A DNA stretch of 64,000 nucleotides, from positions 7,195,350-7,259,349 of the forward strand of contig OY987271.1 in assembly GCA_963920665.1 (NCBI GenBank), given 5' to 3'. The first letter of the stretch is position 1; each line of letters opens with the position of its first letter. Below, one piece after another: positions 12,395 through 24,366 of the stretch. A program made the translations under genes and the position numbers. The stretch is from Straminergon stramineum. Its lineage: Eukaryota > Streptophyta > Bryopsida > Hypnales > Calliergonaceae. Under the pieces are notes generated by a model, which did no database searches, was not told the DNA's origin, and saw only the letters and a program-made list of their open reading frames with translations.

Positions 12395-12903
12395 CCATAC
12401 CCTTAAGTTATGCTGTTTGTTTTGTTTTGTTTGTTACGTTGAGATCTCCCACACCGTGCATTCCTCGGTTGCGTTCTTGGTACTGTGGGAAAGCCCTAGG
12501 CTAGGAGGGGTGCACTAGCTTTGTTTTGTGGCGTTTTGAACATACTGTGTGAAAGTTAGTGAATTTTAAAGTTTTTTCTAATCAAAAAATTAGAAAAGTA
12601 CTTTTAATATACTTTTTTTGGCTGTGGCAATGGCACAGGGCACACTAGTCCATACCTTAAGTTAGCTAAAGTTGTTTTGGGTTGTTTTTTTTTGTTATGT
12701 TGGGATCTCGAGGATTGTGCATCCCCTAGTCATGTTCTTGGTACCGTCAGAAAGTCCTCAACGAAGAGTGCACCGGCTTTGTTTCTTGGCATTGGGACCA
12801 ACAGTGTGAAAGATATTGAATTTTGAAGTTGTTATGAATTAAAAAATTAGAAAATTACTTTTATTTTACTATTGATTGTGCCAATGGCACATGGCACACT
12901 AGT
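12395..12903. repeat. Two tandem copies of a 254-bp dispersed repeat
   Basis: Unit 1 is 12395-12649 and unit 2 is 12650-12903. Both start CCATACC(C)TTAAGTTA, contain a GTTTGTTA/TTTGTTATGTTGRGATCTC block and a long AAAAAATTAGAAAA block, and end GGCACACTAGT. Point differences are scattered over the whole length, so the duplication is old. A third copy is at 36642-36882. No coding potential. Family unknown. Confidence 0.8.
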
Positions 12904-13539
12904 TGCATATGAAGAGCACGGTGAACCATGCTCTATTAACGGTTGCATAGACAAAAAAAATTGTTTTACCAAAATGTTTGGATGTACTTCACCTATTTTA
13001 TCTAGCTCCCATAATTTGTTCCATTGAAGACACTTATTATCCATATAGTGGACACTAGGACTCATAGGGCTTAAATCTCATTTTGTTATCCTTCTCTCAA
13101 GTGTTATTATGCCATTTTCTTGAGTCTCGATTGAACAAGATTCACCATTGAGATTAAATGTGTCCAGTAATACAAAAATATAACCTTGTTCTAAATCATA
13201 ACATTTGTCACCACTTCTATGGCTGAGCATATGATAATTTTTCACGCTAAGAGAAAGATCTTGATCTTGGTGCACCAACATCTCCTTTGCACTAAGCAAT
13301 GTCACGATGATAGAAGTTAATATATTTTCTCCTTACTTAGTCAATTTGATCTTCCTTTCCTTTATTCTTGTTATTGCTTGCATCGTGTTTATTACCAACA
13401 TTTTGTCTAGAAGTGAAAGAATGTCATTACATTCGTTAGAGAAATGACTTGAGTTCTAATCAGTAGTTAAAATATACAGTAACCTTCAAACAGGCAAGAT
13501 TCATTAACCGTCGGTGACGACATAATCCGGCTTTCTGTG
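12904..13539. other. Non-coding interval, nothing recognised
   Basis: Short open stretches only, none with family similarity. Confidence 0.4.
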
Positions 13540-14200
13540 ATGTCGAGCAAGTCTAAACTAAAACACAAATTGCATTCTGCTAATTGTAATATTGAAAAGT
13601 ACTTTTAAGTGCAGCAAAGAAACTGATAAAGAAATCAGTGTGCACCGCAGACAAGAAGGAAAAAAGTAATGGCAAGGAAATGCAGGGCAACTGGGCAAGG
13701 CATAGGCGAAGGAAGGAGGACAACTAATAATAATCTGATGAAATACAGGTACTGTAAATAAACAAATTTCAGTTGTTCCAAGTTGTTCAAAGCACAATCT
13801 AAGTTAAGGAAGACCAAAGCCAAGAATGATAAAAAGGATTTGATCGGTTTAATAGGGGTAACAGCCGGACAAGTGAAGTTTCCTTTATGTTAAATTTTTT
13901 CCTTCCGCCTCTTTCCAAGTGCGAAATTCCATGTTAAAGTCGTACTACAAGTCTATAAACTAGAATTTGCATTCTGCTAATTGTAAATTTGAAAAGCACC
14001 TTTGGTGCTGCAAATTCCAGGAACTGTATGCCAAAGAAATAATTGAGAACCGCAAACAGAAAAGGAAAAAGGGAAATGGACAGGAAAGGGAAGGAAATGG
14101 AGGGCTTGAAGGCATAATTCTATTCGAGGCGAAGGCAACTGAAGAAGGAGCACCTGCAACAAAGTTTACCAGTGCAAAGGTCTCGGAGGGTTGACAAGCG
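13540..14200. repeat. Degenerate direct duplication of about 400 bp
   Basis: The word TTGCATTCTGCTAATTGTAA occurs at about 13569 and again at about 13967. In both places it is followed by a similar series: TTGAAAAG, then AAGGAAAAA, then GGAAATG(GA/CA)GGGC and GGCATA. This indicates an ancient tandem duplication with many indels. The second copy runs into a GC-richer patch at 14200-14480 with no recognised gene. Confidence 0.55.
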
Positions 14201-14503
14201 GTGAGTGCCGGCACTCCGAGCCTGGCAGCCTGCCCAAAGGAATGGAAATATTTTTAGGAAGGAAATTCTCCTGCGGCCCAGGGGAGGCGACGCATATTCT
14301 ATTCCGAGGATCCATCATCTCCTCCGAACAGGTCGTCCGTTGCTATTCCTGGCGGCAGAGTGCTATTCCCGGGAGGACTTTCTTTTTCTGCCCATCGATC
14401 ATAAGAAGCTCGGACTCTCGGAGAGACGGAAGGTCAGCTCAGCTCAGCCTAGTGATTTTCTTTATCATTTGCGGGAAGTAGCCAGTATTGTCTTCAATAC
14501 CCA

Positions 14504-14815
14504 TGTGATACTTGGACGATACTAGGACGATACTTGGGTGAAACTTGGGTGAAACTTGGGAGATATTTGGGTAAAACTTGGGTGACACTTGGGTGAAACT
14601 TGGGGGATACTTGGGTGAAACTTGGGGGATACTTGGGTGAAACTTGGGTGAAACTTGGGGGATACTTGGGTGAAACTTGGGTGAAACTTGGATGATACTT
14701 GGACAATACTTGGGTGAAACTTGGACAATACTTAGGTGATACTTGGGAGATATTTGGATGATGCGTGGGTGATACTTGGGTGGTACTTGGATGATACTTG
14801 GATGATGCTTGGTGT
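14504..14815 (+). repeat. Minisatellite of about 10-bp units (GATACTTGGG / TGAAACTTGG)
   Basis: About thirty imperfect units of the form (G/T)(A/G)(T/A)ACTTGG(G/A) follow one another, with variants GATGATACTTGG and GGAGATATTTGG toward the ends. The minus strand gives an artificial Pro/Ser/Gln-rich open frame; this is a by-product of the repeat, not a gene. Confidence 0.9.
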
Positions 14816-15490
14816 TATCTATGTCAAAATGAGGTGATATCTAGGTAAAATTTGGTTGTAGGTCTTAAAAAATGGTAGTAATCTAGCTTTTTAGATTGAA
14901 AAAAATGAAATTTTTCTTCACAGGAAATAGCCAACATCTTTTGGTTGTAGCCAACTAGCAAAATAATCATACATAAAAAAAATGATGATTCAATCTAGTT
15001 TTTTTCTATTTCATTTGTTTGGACAATGAAGAATGTGATCTTCAATGGAATCATGGAAGCATGAAGCTTTATTTTAATTTATTATGGCCCTAATCTAAAG
15101 ATGTTGTAGTTCGCAACTCCCAAGATTATAAGGGAATGGCAAGGAAAATAGGATGTCTCAAATTCAAGGAAATTAAAAAACACACACATAGTAAAAACGT
15201 GGAGTTTGCATCAACCCCTCAAACTGGTTTAAAAAGGAGATAATACAACAGTTATCTTGATGCCACTACCTTACAAGTGTATATCTAACACTAACTACAA
15301 GTTCTTCAAATTCTTAGAAGCACTACTATCTCTAATCATATAAAAGTCAATCTTGAAGTTATCCAAAGACATCCAAATAGAATACTGAAACTTTCATTGG
15401 CCATGCCGAACTTGCTAGAGAATCCTTATAGTTCATATGTAAACATTGTTCAAAGCTACATAGAGAAACATCCACTACAAAAATCATCAT
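14816..15490. other. AT-rich DNA, nothing recognised
   Basis: No exon, RNA gene or clear repeat was found between the minisatellite and the CACTA-like element. Confidence 0.4.
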
Positions 15491-15927
15491 CACTAGTAGA
15501 AAAAAGGCTATCCATGATTGGCGTTAATGATTGTTAAACTAGTCATTTAGGACATGTAGGACTAGAAAATGACTAGAGTTTGATTATATGATTTAAATCA
15601 TTTCAGACAAGTCATTTATCTTTATTAGTCATTTATTTGTAGCGATTTATTTCTCATCTGTTTGTTGATGTGGAAGTTCACTAGCCTCAAGTGCTGACAA
15701 GTTTCTATCCTAACGTGATGTGGGCTTTTTCTGTTAGAATGTCCATCAACATTGGTCAGGATGTGTCTTGACTCTTGATGCATTAAGATCACATCTACCA
15801 TAAAAAAATTTAATCTAAGAAATTGATGAAGTTCGTTAAGTCCATCTTTGTGTCCATCAAGTTGGACAACATGTCATTATTTAGTTTGTTTTTTACTGGT
15901 TACCTTTGATCCTCTTTTCTATTAGTG
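15491..15927 (+). mobile_element. Small non-autonomous CACTA (En/Spm-like) element
   Basis: The left end reads CACTAGTAGAAAAAAGG and the right end CCTCTTTTCTATTAGTG, the complementary terminal pattern of plant CACTA transposons. Length is 437 bp with no coding capacity. The flanking triplets are CAT on the left and TAT on the right, so a 3-bp target duplication may have existed with one change. A 5'-truncated relative is at 22171-22574, where the right end is the cleaner CTTTTCTACTAGTG. Assignment rests on termini only. Confidence 0.7.
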
Positions 15928-16430
15928 TATCAAAATTTGGGTAATCAAAAAAGCAACCAACAATTCAAAATTTGCAACTAAACCCATGGTTGTTCAGCCC
16001 AACAACTCAACAACTCGACGAACACGACGTCCAACATGTCTAGTAGACCCCCTTGTCCGTCTAATAAAGTCAACTTTAAGGTTGACTTTCAAATAAAGCA
16101 CTTTCTATTTCCAATCTTGACATATTTGAGTTTCATTTTATTGAAGTATCTTAATTTAATAATCATTTATTACATTCTAAATTATGGATCATAAATAAAG
16201 GGAGATTTCAAATTGTCTCTACTGCTAGGATAAGGCCTTATGCAACAAAATTGTCTAGTGTATGCGACACTCGTCTTATATGACATGTGACATCAGACGA
16301 ACAACTCATCACCCGAACCCCAAAATGCGTTCGATAGAACAACCCTAACTAAACCTCTTTGGCATTTCTCTTCTTACCTACACATACTTATCGACAATGG
16401 AAGAACTTATACAAAGATGCCATGGGGGTT
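15928..16430 (+). repeat. Flank of the CACTA element that is duplicated with it 6.6 kb downstream
   Basis: 15930-15985 matches 22577-22632 (GTAATCAA(A/G)AAAGCAACC, AAAATTTGCAACTAAACC). After an extra segment of about 375 bp (about 15987-16350) absent from the second copy, 16350-16430 matches 22626-22710 (CTTACCTACACATACTTAT, AAAGATGCCATGGGGG). The element and its neighbourhood were therefore copied together. Confidence 0.7.
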
Positions 16431-18131
16431 GTTCAAAGGAAATTTGAATTAAAGCTATGGCTTGTATTCATAGGTTTATTCAATTTTGATTTGGGATTGA
16501 TGTTTTTACCTAAGGAGATCACTATCGGTTTTTTAGAAAACTACATGAGTTAAAAGATAAGGTCCATTTAATTCAAAGGGGGAAAATTTTATATAATTAT
16601 TAGGACTAATATAGGGTCCTTGAAATACTAAATATTCTATTATATATATAAATTAGGCTATACTAAAACATCAGTTAGTAGGAATTTTTATTAATAAGTT
16701 AGCCTTGATAAATAGGGTCCTTTTAAATTTTTAACATTACAATGAGTTTAGATGTAAACAAATAATTTTGTTTAGATGATAAAATGTACACAATCAAATA
16801 AATAAATGGAACTTTTTTAGAAAGATTTGTCACTCTGGTCTAGCCTGTCTAGACCAATTTTTCTATAAGTGCGCCAACAATGTGGGCATACAAGAATTTA
16901 CTATTCCAGAAAAAGCGTTGAGCTGTTAATGTATGGTACAATGAAGGCTATATGATGGGGTTTGTGTTCATGAAAGACCCATTAGCTTAAGGAATTGTTT
17001 TAGGATTCTAGGTACTTTCATTGCTATGCGGCTGGGATTAGTGAGGATAGTAGACTACTGTCTCACTCCTTTGTTGTGCTTTAGTGCAACTTTGGCAGAT
17101 AGGGTTTGTTGCAAGTTTTTTCCTTGTTGTGCTTCAATGCAACTTAAGTAGATAGGGTTTGTTGCAAATATTTTCTTTAATTGTGCTTTAGAGCAAGACA
17201 TAAAAGGTTTGTTGCGATCTGGTTTTGGAGGTGTACAACAACCACCTACAAGGACAAGCTACCAAAGAAATTGAGATCTCAGGATTACACAACAAGCAAT
17301 ACAGGTGAATATTATGCACTTGTTTAAGAAGAATCTAATTTGACTTTGTTACCATATTTGGTTGTGGTTTGACATATTGTTGATGTTATTTTAAATATAA
17401 GATTCTTTCTTGTATCGAATTTGGAGACAACAGGTTATTTTTGTGTGATTCCTTATTTTACTATTGATTGTTGGATCAATTTGGAACTTGTCAAGATCGT
17501 TGACAGGTGTTGTGGTGAAATTTCTTCAAGTTTTTGTAGTGGTTTAGGGTTTGAAGTGCGTTGCAAGACAAACTATGGTCGATGGTGGAAATTTGAATCT
17601 GAAATAGGTGTGTTCTTGATGACACGTTGTTTTACTGATTTGGCATTGTATATTGATCATCCATGAATAGCTGTGTGGAAATTTGTAATGGTAAATGGCT
17701 CTTTGGATTTTTAGATTTGTCATTAGCTAATTGCAAAAGTTGCATTTTTTCGTTGATCTAGTCAATAATTTGTTATTGTGGAAATCATAAATTGGTTAGC
17801 TCTTTGATGTTGACAAGTCTGGAGAGCTTGAGCATCAAGGACATAGTATTGCATCACTCATTAATCCCAATTTCATTCTTATTGGATGTGTTTGAAAATT
17901 GTTGTTTCATTTGGGGAAGTGCTTATGGCTAATCAAATTATGTGAAGCCATGAGCATTGAATACAAGCATAGAAAAATCAACTTTCAATTTTTTACGTGA
18001 GGCTTATATGTTGATTTATTTTTCTTTTGTAATTTGATTGATGATCATGGTGATTAGCTAGTGGGTGATCTAACTGACTACCTCACCATAGATAGATTAA
18101 GTATAGTTTCCTCTACTAACCTGTTTTTACA
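16431..18131. other. AT-rich interval with a short tandem repeat, no gene
   Basis: At 17074-17225 three units of about 55-60 bp repeat TTGTGCTT(T/C)A(G/A)(T/A)GCAA followed by AGGGTTTGTTGC. Open stretches such as 17421-17666 are AT-rich and lack family similarity. Confidence 0.45.
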
Positions 18132-18145
18132 TTTAGTAATGTATT

Positions 18146-18239
18146 TTTTTAGGAAGAGATGGTGACCATTATATTAAATATAAAACCTGGAAGGGGGAGA
18201 CAATTACTTTGGCTCTCTAGGCCAGCTCAACCTAGGACG
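18146..18239 (-). mobile_element. 5'-truncated LINE (or SINE) 3' end with target-site duplication
   Basis: The insert begins with a T run on the plus strand (a poly-A tail on the minus strand) and is flanked by a perfect 14-bp direct repeat TTTAGTAATGTATT at 18132-18145 and 18240-18253. On the minus strand it ends TATAATGGTCACCATCTCT followed by TCCTAAAAAA, resembling the 3' end of plant L1 LINEs. Only about 94 bp were integrated. The exact LINE family is not known. Confidence 0.8.
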
Positions 18240-18253
18240 TTTAGTAATGTATT

Positions 18254-19547
18254 GTTCAAGAGTCTAAACATTCTTTTGGTGACCAATTACTCTTGATTAG
18301 TTTCTTACAATAAGATAGAAATCTGTCAACTAATAGTAGTTTCAATATACTCATCTCGTGGTTTTAAACCCATATAGTGGTGGGTTTCCTAATGTTGCTA
18401 AATTTGTGCTTTCGAAGTGTTGCATGCATGATGGTAGCAGCACTAACTAAGCCGTAACTTGTACCATTTTGCACAATATTCATTCCATTATAATAATTTT
18501 GTTGTCTATTTAGTGGCCTTTTTTGTGCTTCAAAAATTAAATTCTTGTGATTTAGATTTTGACCTATTGCTTTGCCTTTGTTTAAATGGTTGTCCATACC
18601 TCATCTGGTAGTACTTGCTTGATAAATTTAGTAGTGTTGTTTTGTGGATGGCTATGGCAAGATCATGTACTTCATCTCTAAGTTTCCTTGCCGGAAAATG
18701 TCTTTGGTTTAGTTTATGTGTGTTTGATTTTGGAAGAAAAGAGGATATTATATTGTGAATATTTTTATCTAGTGGTACTTGCTTAATTTGTGAATTCCTG
18801 TGATGATGCTTGGACATAGTGAATTTTTCTGACATTTTGTTGTTCTTTGTGAAAGGATTCTTGTGTGCTATATTACTCTGTGCTATATTACTTTGTGCTA
18901 TTTTCATTTTAGTGCGTGTGAAGTTGGATTATGTTACCAATTTGATCTTGTTGTATAGGAATGATGGGTGAAAATAATGAGTTTTGAAAGTCGCTTTGAA
19001 GTAGTTAGAGAAGTTTGTTTTTTTGTTTTGAAAGTTGGATTATAGAAGTGTTTGATTTTGTGCTGGAATGAGTGAATGATTTTATCATTAAGCATGTGGA
19101 GAATTCCTGTGGTTTAGGAGAATTGTTTTAGATTAGATGTTGCTGTTGATAAGTTAGAGGCAACAAGTCATCAAAATTTGGCTTACCAATTGAATGGTTT
19201 GCAATCAAAGAAACCAAGTATATGTTTCTAGATGGTCTTGGATATCTGCTTTGGTGGTAAATTCATATTTATAAATGTGGAAGATTTCAGTGACATCAAT
19301 CAATTTTAGTTACTTGAACAAAATAATATTTATTCTTAGTTTTTATAGCTTTCAACATTTGGACTTTGCAATTTTGGTGTTGTGAAACAAACTTGTTTAA
19401 TGATGGTGAGCATTTTTGTATTCTAACTAGGTATTTTTGAGGAGTGACCCAAGGAATTGACAGATGCAAGAAAAATTTGCCTCATTACCATCCAAAAACC
19501 TTTCTTGGTTGTCCTTGCCAACCTACTAGTTTGTAAGTTAATTTTCT
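18254..19547. other. AT-rich DNA, no gene recognised
   Basis: The open stretch on the minus strand at 18530-18907 has a low-complexity start (repeated AQSNIA) and no family similarity. Nothing else is supported. Confidence 0.4.
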
Positions 19548-19960
19548 GTTTAAGGTAAACTAGTCTATTACCACCCTGATTTGCAATCTGCCTATCTTGG
19601 GGTCAACTCCAAGAGGGGCACATATTTTTTAGAGGTGTGTGCTTGTTACATGAATCAAATGGAAGTGGAATTCTAATTTTCCGATCAAAATTGTAATTTC
19701 TGTGAATTTTTGAAGTGGTCAGCCTAGAAATTACAAATTAAACCGATTTTAGACTAGAGTCATAAACAGCCCACAACTAATCTATGACCACCTAATGAAG
19801 TACTAAATATTTTCTATTTATGGAGTGACATGTTACCCTATCTTGTCATAAAACCCTTGATTTTGTCATATAAAACTCTCATTTTGTCATAGAATGAAGG
19901 GAATTGGGATGGATTTCAAGTGGAATTGGGGCCAAAAGTGGGTGAGAGAATTGGGCTGGT
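19548..19960 (+). repeat. Dispersed repeat, copy 1 (partner at 47378-47811)
   Basis: Shares long similarity with 47378-47811 in the same orientation: CTATTACCACCCTGATTTGC, AAGTGGAATT(C/A)TAATTTTC, AGACTAGAGTCATAAA, GGAGTGACA and GAATTGGG. No coding capacity; it looks like a decayed retroelement fragment, but no LTR boundary is visible. Confidence 0.7.
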
Positions 19961-22170
19961 CTATTCATTGAATTAGGCTGCTAAATGGTAATGGGTTGGT
20001 ATACCTTACTTCTTATTCATCAGACTTTGCCCTCATTATTGTATGATAATAGAGTTATTTGAGAAAAGTGATTTAGCTAGAGGTTGTTCTAGAATTTTTA
20101 ATTTGGGGGGTGGGGAGGAATCTTGTGCATTGTGTAGGTCTTTATTATTTTTAGTGCTGGAATAGTTCTTATAACACTAACTTGACAAAGTCAGTCATGA
20201 ATTTTTTCCAAGAAGTTTGGTTTCATGTAGTTTGAGGGATGTTGTTTCTTGTTTTGAAGCTAATTGTGGAAGTTGTATCTTTTGGTGGAATGAATTGGTG
20301 AATATTTGATTGATCACGTGTAGTGGATTCCTATAGTGATTCAAAAGAAACTATCTATTTGAAAAAATGATTTATGCAAAGGAGATAAGTAGTTTGTAGT
20401 TTGGTTCCTTTCTCACCTTGTTTTCTGGGTCAGATTTGTCTTTGAGTTGGCATGCCAAAGTTTGGATGTAGATTTAATTACAAGCTGATTTTTTCAACCT
20501 AGATCTCATGGAGGTAATGATCTATTGCCTCTAATGCTTCTAATGTTGTTGGTTGGAAGAGGATGGAGCCTCCGTTTACAAAACAATATAGCAAGACACC
20601 ATTCAAGAAATTATTTGATTTGGAGTTGTCATATTTGGTCAAGCTTCTGATCTGTAGCAGTTGCATGGAGATTGATTGTGATGAAAAGTGAAGACCTAAC
20701 TTTGCATGTACCTGATTGCCATGAGGTGATCTCTTCATTGCATTGATGTTATTATTTGTTCCATCTTCTCCATGCTTTGAGTCTTTGACACCCATAGATT
20801 TGCCTAAACTTTTTTTACATTTACTTGTAAATGTTTGGAATCAACTTCTTTATACTAGTGTTTTATGAACACTTTTTTATTTTTTGATCTTAAACTCTAA
20901 ATCATTGCAAATGCATGTGTACAGATTAAATATATGCCATCCTTGCTATAGTGAAGGTTATGTTCTCTTGTGAATCTGTAGTGTTTTTAGAATGCCAATT
21001 TTTCATGTTTTCATATTGTATTGCTGGTGCTAGTGCTTTTTATAGTTTGAATGTCAAGATGTTGTTTGATGTTTCTAAGCTTCTATATTTGATGCTTGTT
21101 CCTCTTTATACTATGTTGTTTAGAATACATGGCATAGAATTTAGAAATTATCAAAACTTTGGTTGAATTGCACATTCTTATTTATTATCATCTGAAATTG
21201 TAACATAGTACTAGTACCACGTATATCAAAAAAATTAAGTAAAAATGTAAGACATTGGTTTTAGGGTGTATATTGTATATATGTATGAAAAAATTTGACA
21301 CATAAATTTTATATGTAAGATAGCCTAATTATAAAATCTACATGAAAGAATTTATAAAAATCATAGGGTATTGAAAATATGCCCTTGGTAGCTTTTTATG
21401 TAAAAAGAGGATCATCTAAAATACAATAATGAAGGTAAATAGCCCCACATCAAATACCCTCTTAACTCAGGTGTATACCTTAAATTACAAGGAGTGATTT
21501 CCTTGGATGTTTTTAATTTTCTTTTTGATTGTATACTTTTTTTTAATTTGGATTAATTGACATGTTTGCTTCTTGATCAATTGTAGAAGTCTCAAGATGA
21601 AAAAAAGAGTTGTGTAGTGGTTGTCAACACCTTGTTGATTGGAGCAACAATTGTCAATAAGTGCTATGCCATCTAAAACCAAGTAGCGATTTAGATAATG
21701 TTGGATGCCAAAAGACAAAAGGTTGAAGCCATTGAGATCGGTAACTTGCTCAAAATAGACAACCTCTTGGTAAAAGTGAAGATATTCCAAGAAACCTAAA
21801 GATTTTCATTCATAATTGCATTCAAAATTTTAAATCATCAAAAAAATTATGAATATGGATAAATAATATGTCATCTAAATAATTATTATACATGAACACA
21901 ATATACCATCTAAAAAGAATTAAATTATCTAAAGATAGAAATAGATATATGTGATGTTTCATTTCACATATGTCTCTTTAGGAAAAATGTAGAGCTACCA
22001 ATTTCATTTACAACCTATTTTTTTAAGTTTTTAAAAGCTTCCTATGAAATGAGACAGTGTGACAATGCACTAATTTCTTACTAAATACTTCATTTAAATT
22101 GTCTATAAAAGTTAATCTTCTTTCAAATTTTCAAATTTTTTAGTAAATGAAATGATCATCTATCTATAAT
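19961..22170. other. AT-rich DNA, no gene recognised
   Basis: Several short open stretches on both strands (for example 20499-20795 and 21485-21790) have no motif, no linked exons and AT-driven composition. No repeat boundary was seen. Confidence 0.4.
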
Positions 22171-22725
22171 AATATTTAGGACATTTAGGACTAGAAAATG
22201 ATTGGAGTTTAATTTTAGAACTTAAATCATTTTGGACAAGTCATTTATCTTTGATAGTTATTTATTTATAACAATTTATTTTTCATCTGGTTATTGATGT
22301 AGAAGTTTACTAGCCTCTAGAGCTGACATGTTTCTATCTTGAAGTGAAGTGGGTTTTTTTCCATCATAATGTCTTTTTACATTGGTTGGGATGTGTCTTG
22401 ATGTATCAAGATCACGTCTCCCAAAAATTTATTAATTTTAATCTAGAGGTCGACAAAGTTTGTTAGGTCCACCCTCCTTGTCCGTCAAGCTAGACAACTT
22501 GTCATTGTTTAGTTGTTTTTTCAATAACTAGTCATTTTTTCACTAGTTACATTTGACCCTCTTTTCTACTAGTGCATTGAAATTTTAGTAATCAAGAAAG
22601 CAACCCACAATGCAAAATTTGCAACTAAACCTCTTTGGCATCCCTCCTCTTACCTACACATACTTATTGACAATGGAAGAACTTACACAAAGATGCCATG
22701 GGGGCTATTCAAAGGAAATCTATGT
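22171..22725 (+). repeat. Second copy of the CACTA element (5' truncated) plus its flank
   Basis: 22171-22574 matches 15540-15927 (GGACTAGAAAATGA, GACAAGTCATTTATCTTT, GATGTGTCTTGA) and ends with CTACTAGTG. 22575-22725 matches the downstream flank of the first copy. The left CACTA terminus is missing. Confidence 0.7.
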
Positions 22726-23437
22726 CTTGTAGTAGTGGGGTTAATTCAAAGGAAATTCAAATGAGCTATAATACTTGTGATAGTGCCAAAATCAATCAAC
22801 ATGAATTTAAAGTTCTCATCCATGAAATAATCATTGGAAAATTTTGGTTATTCATTTGTAATTGAAGCCGGATGGTGAGTGGTATACTAGATTGTACTCA
22901 TTTTTATCCGTTGACACTCCTTCCAAATACATAGTAACAACTATGTTTGCAAGATTTTGGAGTATTTGAACAAGTAGTGCTATTTTAATTGTTTGGTGAT
23001 TTTTATTTGAAATTTCCAAAGGCAAAATATAAATTGAATAGAGAGTTGTCCAATTTCATGGAATCCACTTATTAATCAAAAGTTATAAGGCATTTTCTAT
23101 AAGACATGGAAATGACTTAGTTAAAATTTTGATTACATTGGGATATTGTTTTGGATTTGGTTGAAAATTCATAAAATATGACTTAAAAATAAGATTTTAG
23201 AGTTGAAATATCAAAATTTGATTATTTAGATTTGACTTATTGGATTTGAAACAAGTGTTATGAAATGCACATTCAGAATTTTAGAAAGTATAATAGTTTA
23301 ATTAAATTAATAGTAAATATTGTTATTGCTTACTTTATGACTTCAAAATTTCATAAATCATAAGGTCTTCCAAACCACATATTTTCCAACTGGCAAGGCT
23401 TCAATACACTTCTATCAATCAAATCCTTTGGTTTTAA

Positions 23438-24362
23438 CCCTTGAAGGACTAAGGTGCGTTTTTTGGCAACATAACTTTTTTGGGCAGGTCTGTGTGACTT
23501 GAGATTTCTATGTTTTGGGCCCAAACTTTAATAGAAGGTGTGGACGAGGAATATCTTTCATGCGCACTAAATTTCAGGGCATTTGGAAATGTGAGTCAAA
23601 AGTTATAGCCTAATATATAGTTTGTTTCTCAACTCAGGCAGTTTGGGCAGATCTGAAAAAATCATTTTTTTCAAAAATAAAACTTTAAAATTGGTTTTCT
23701 AGATATAAATGAACATAGAAAGCTTTGAATCATTCTATTTTGATCAATGAGTCAAAAGTTATGAGATTTTGTAGTTTGCGGGCAAGTATGGATTCTCTAC
23801 TCTAAAATAAACTTTGAAGACCATTATTTAACTCAATTTTTAATATTTTTTGAAAAAAATAAAATCATTAGATATAGATTGTTTATTACAACATTCCAAC
23901 CATTGGGATTGGGATTTTTCAATTCCATTAATAAATTGTTAACAATTTAGTATTTTGAATCATTCTCTATATCTTTCTACTTACTATTTTTTTCCTATAT
24001 GTTGCACAATTCCAAATGATCTGAAAATTTTCAAGCATATAGCCAACTTGCCCTGAAGAATGGATCCAAAGAAGCACCACCATTTTGGACATTTTTTCAT
24101 ACAAATGTGACCTTGTGAAGTGCAGCTGCCCGTTTTTTCACAGGGCTCAAAAAATGATTTTTGTCACTTCAAATGCTAATATCTTGCAATCTATGTGGTG
24201 GAATTTTCTGAAATTTTTTCCACACCTTCTCAATCTAATTTACTACAAGATCCTACGGTTACATGTGTCCAGAAACGATATTTTTCAAAAATTTGGTACT
24301 TGTATTAGAAATGGCAGTCTTTGAGGGTTTTTGGTGATAACATAGTCAAGGAACTTTAGGGG
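23438..24362 (+). mobile_element. TTAA-flanked inverted-repeat element, 925 bp
   Basis: TTAA at 23434-23437 is followed by CCCTTGAAGGACTAAGG. The other end reads CTTTAGGGG followed by TTAA at 24363-24366. The inside is similar, in opposite orientation, to 61274-62197 (924 bp): AATATCTTGCAATCTATG, then ACAAGATCCTAC, then GAAATGGCAGT. TTAA target sites with CCC-starting inverted ends are typical of piggyBac-type elements. No transposase is present. The family name is inferred from the ends only. Confidence 0.62.
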
Positions 24363-24366
24363 TTAA

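Noticed and set aside
14205..14525. GC-richer plus-strand open stretch before the minisatellite
   Set aside because: No family similarity, no splice-linked partner, and it runs into the repeat array.
14494..14728. Two minus-strand open frames with repeated Ser-Pro-Lys/Phe-Thr-Gln-Val
   Set aside because: Translation products of the minisatellite, open only because the repeat contains no stop.
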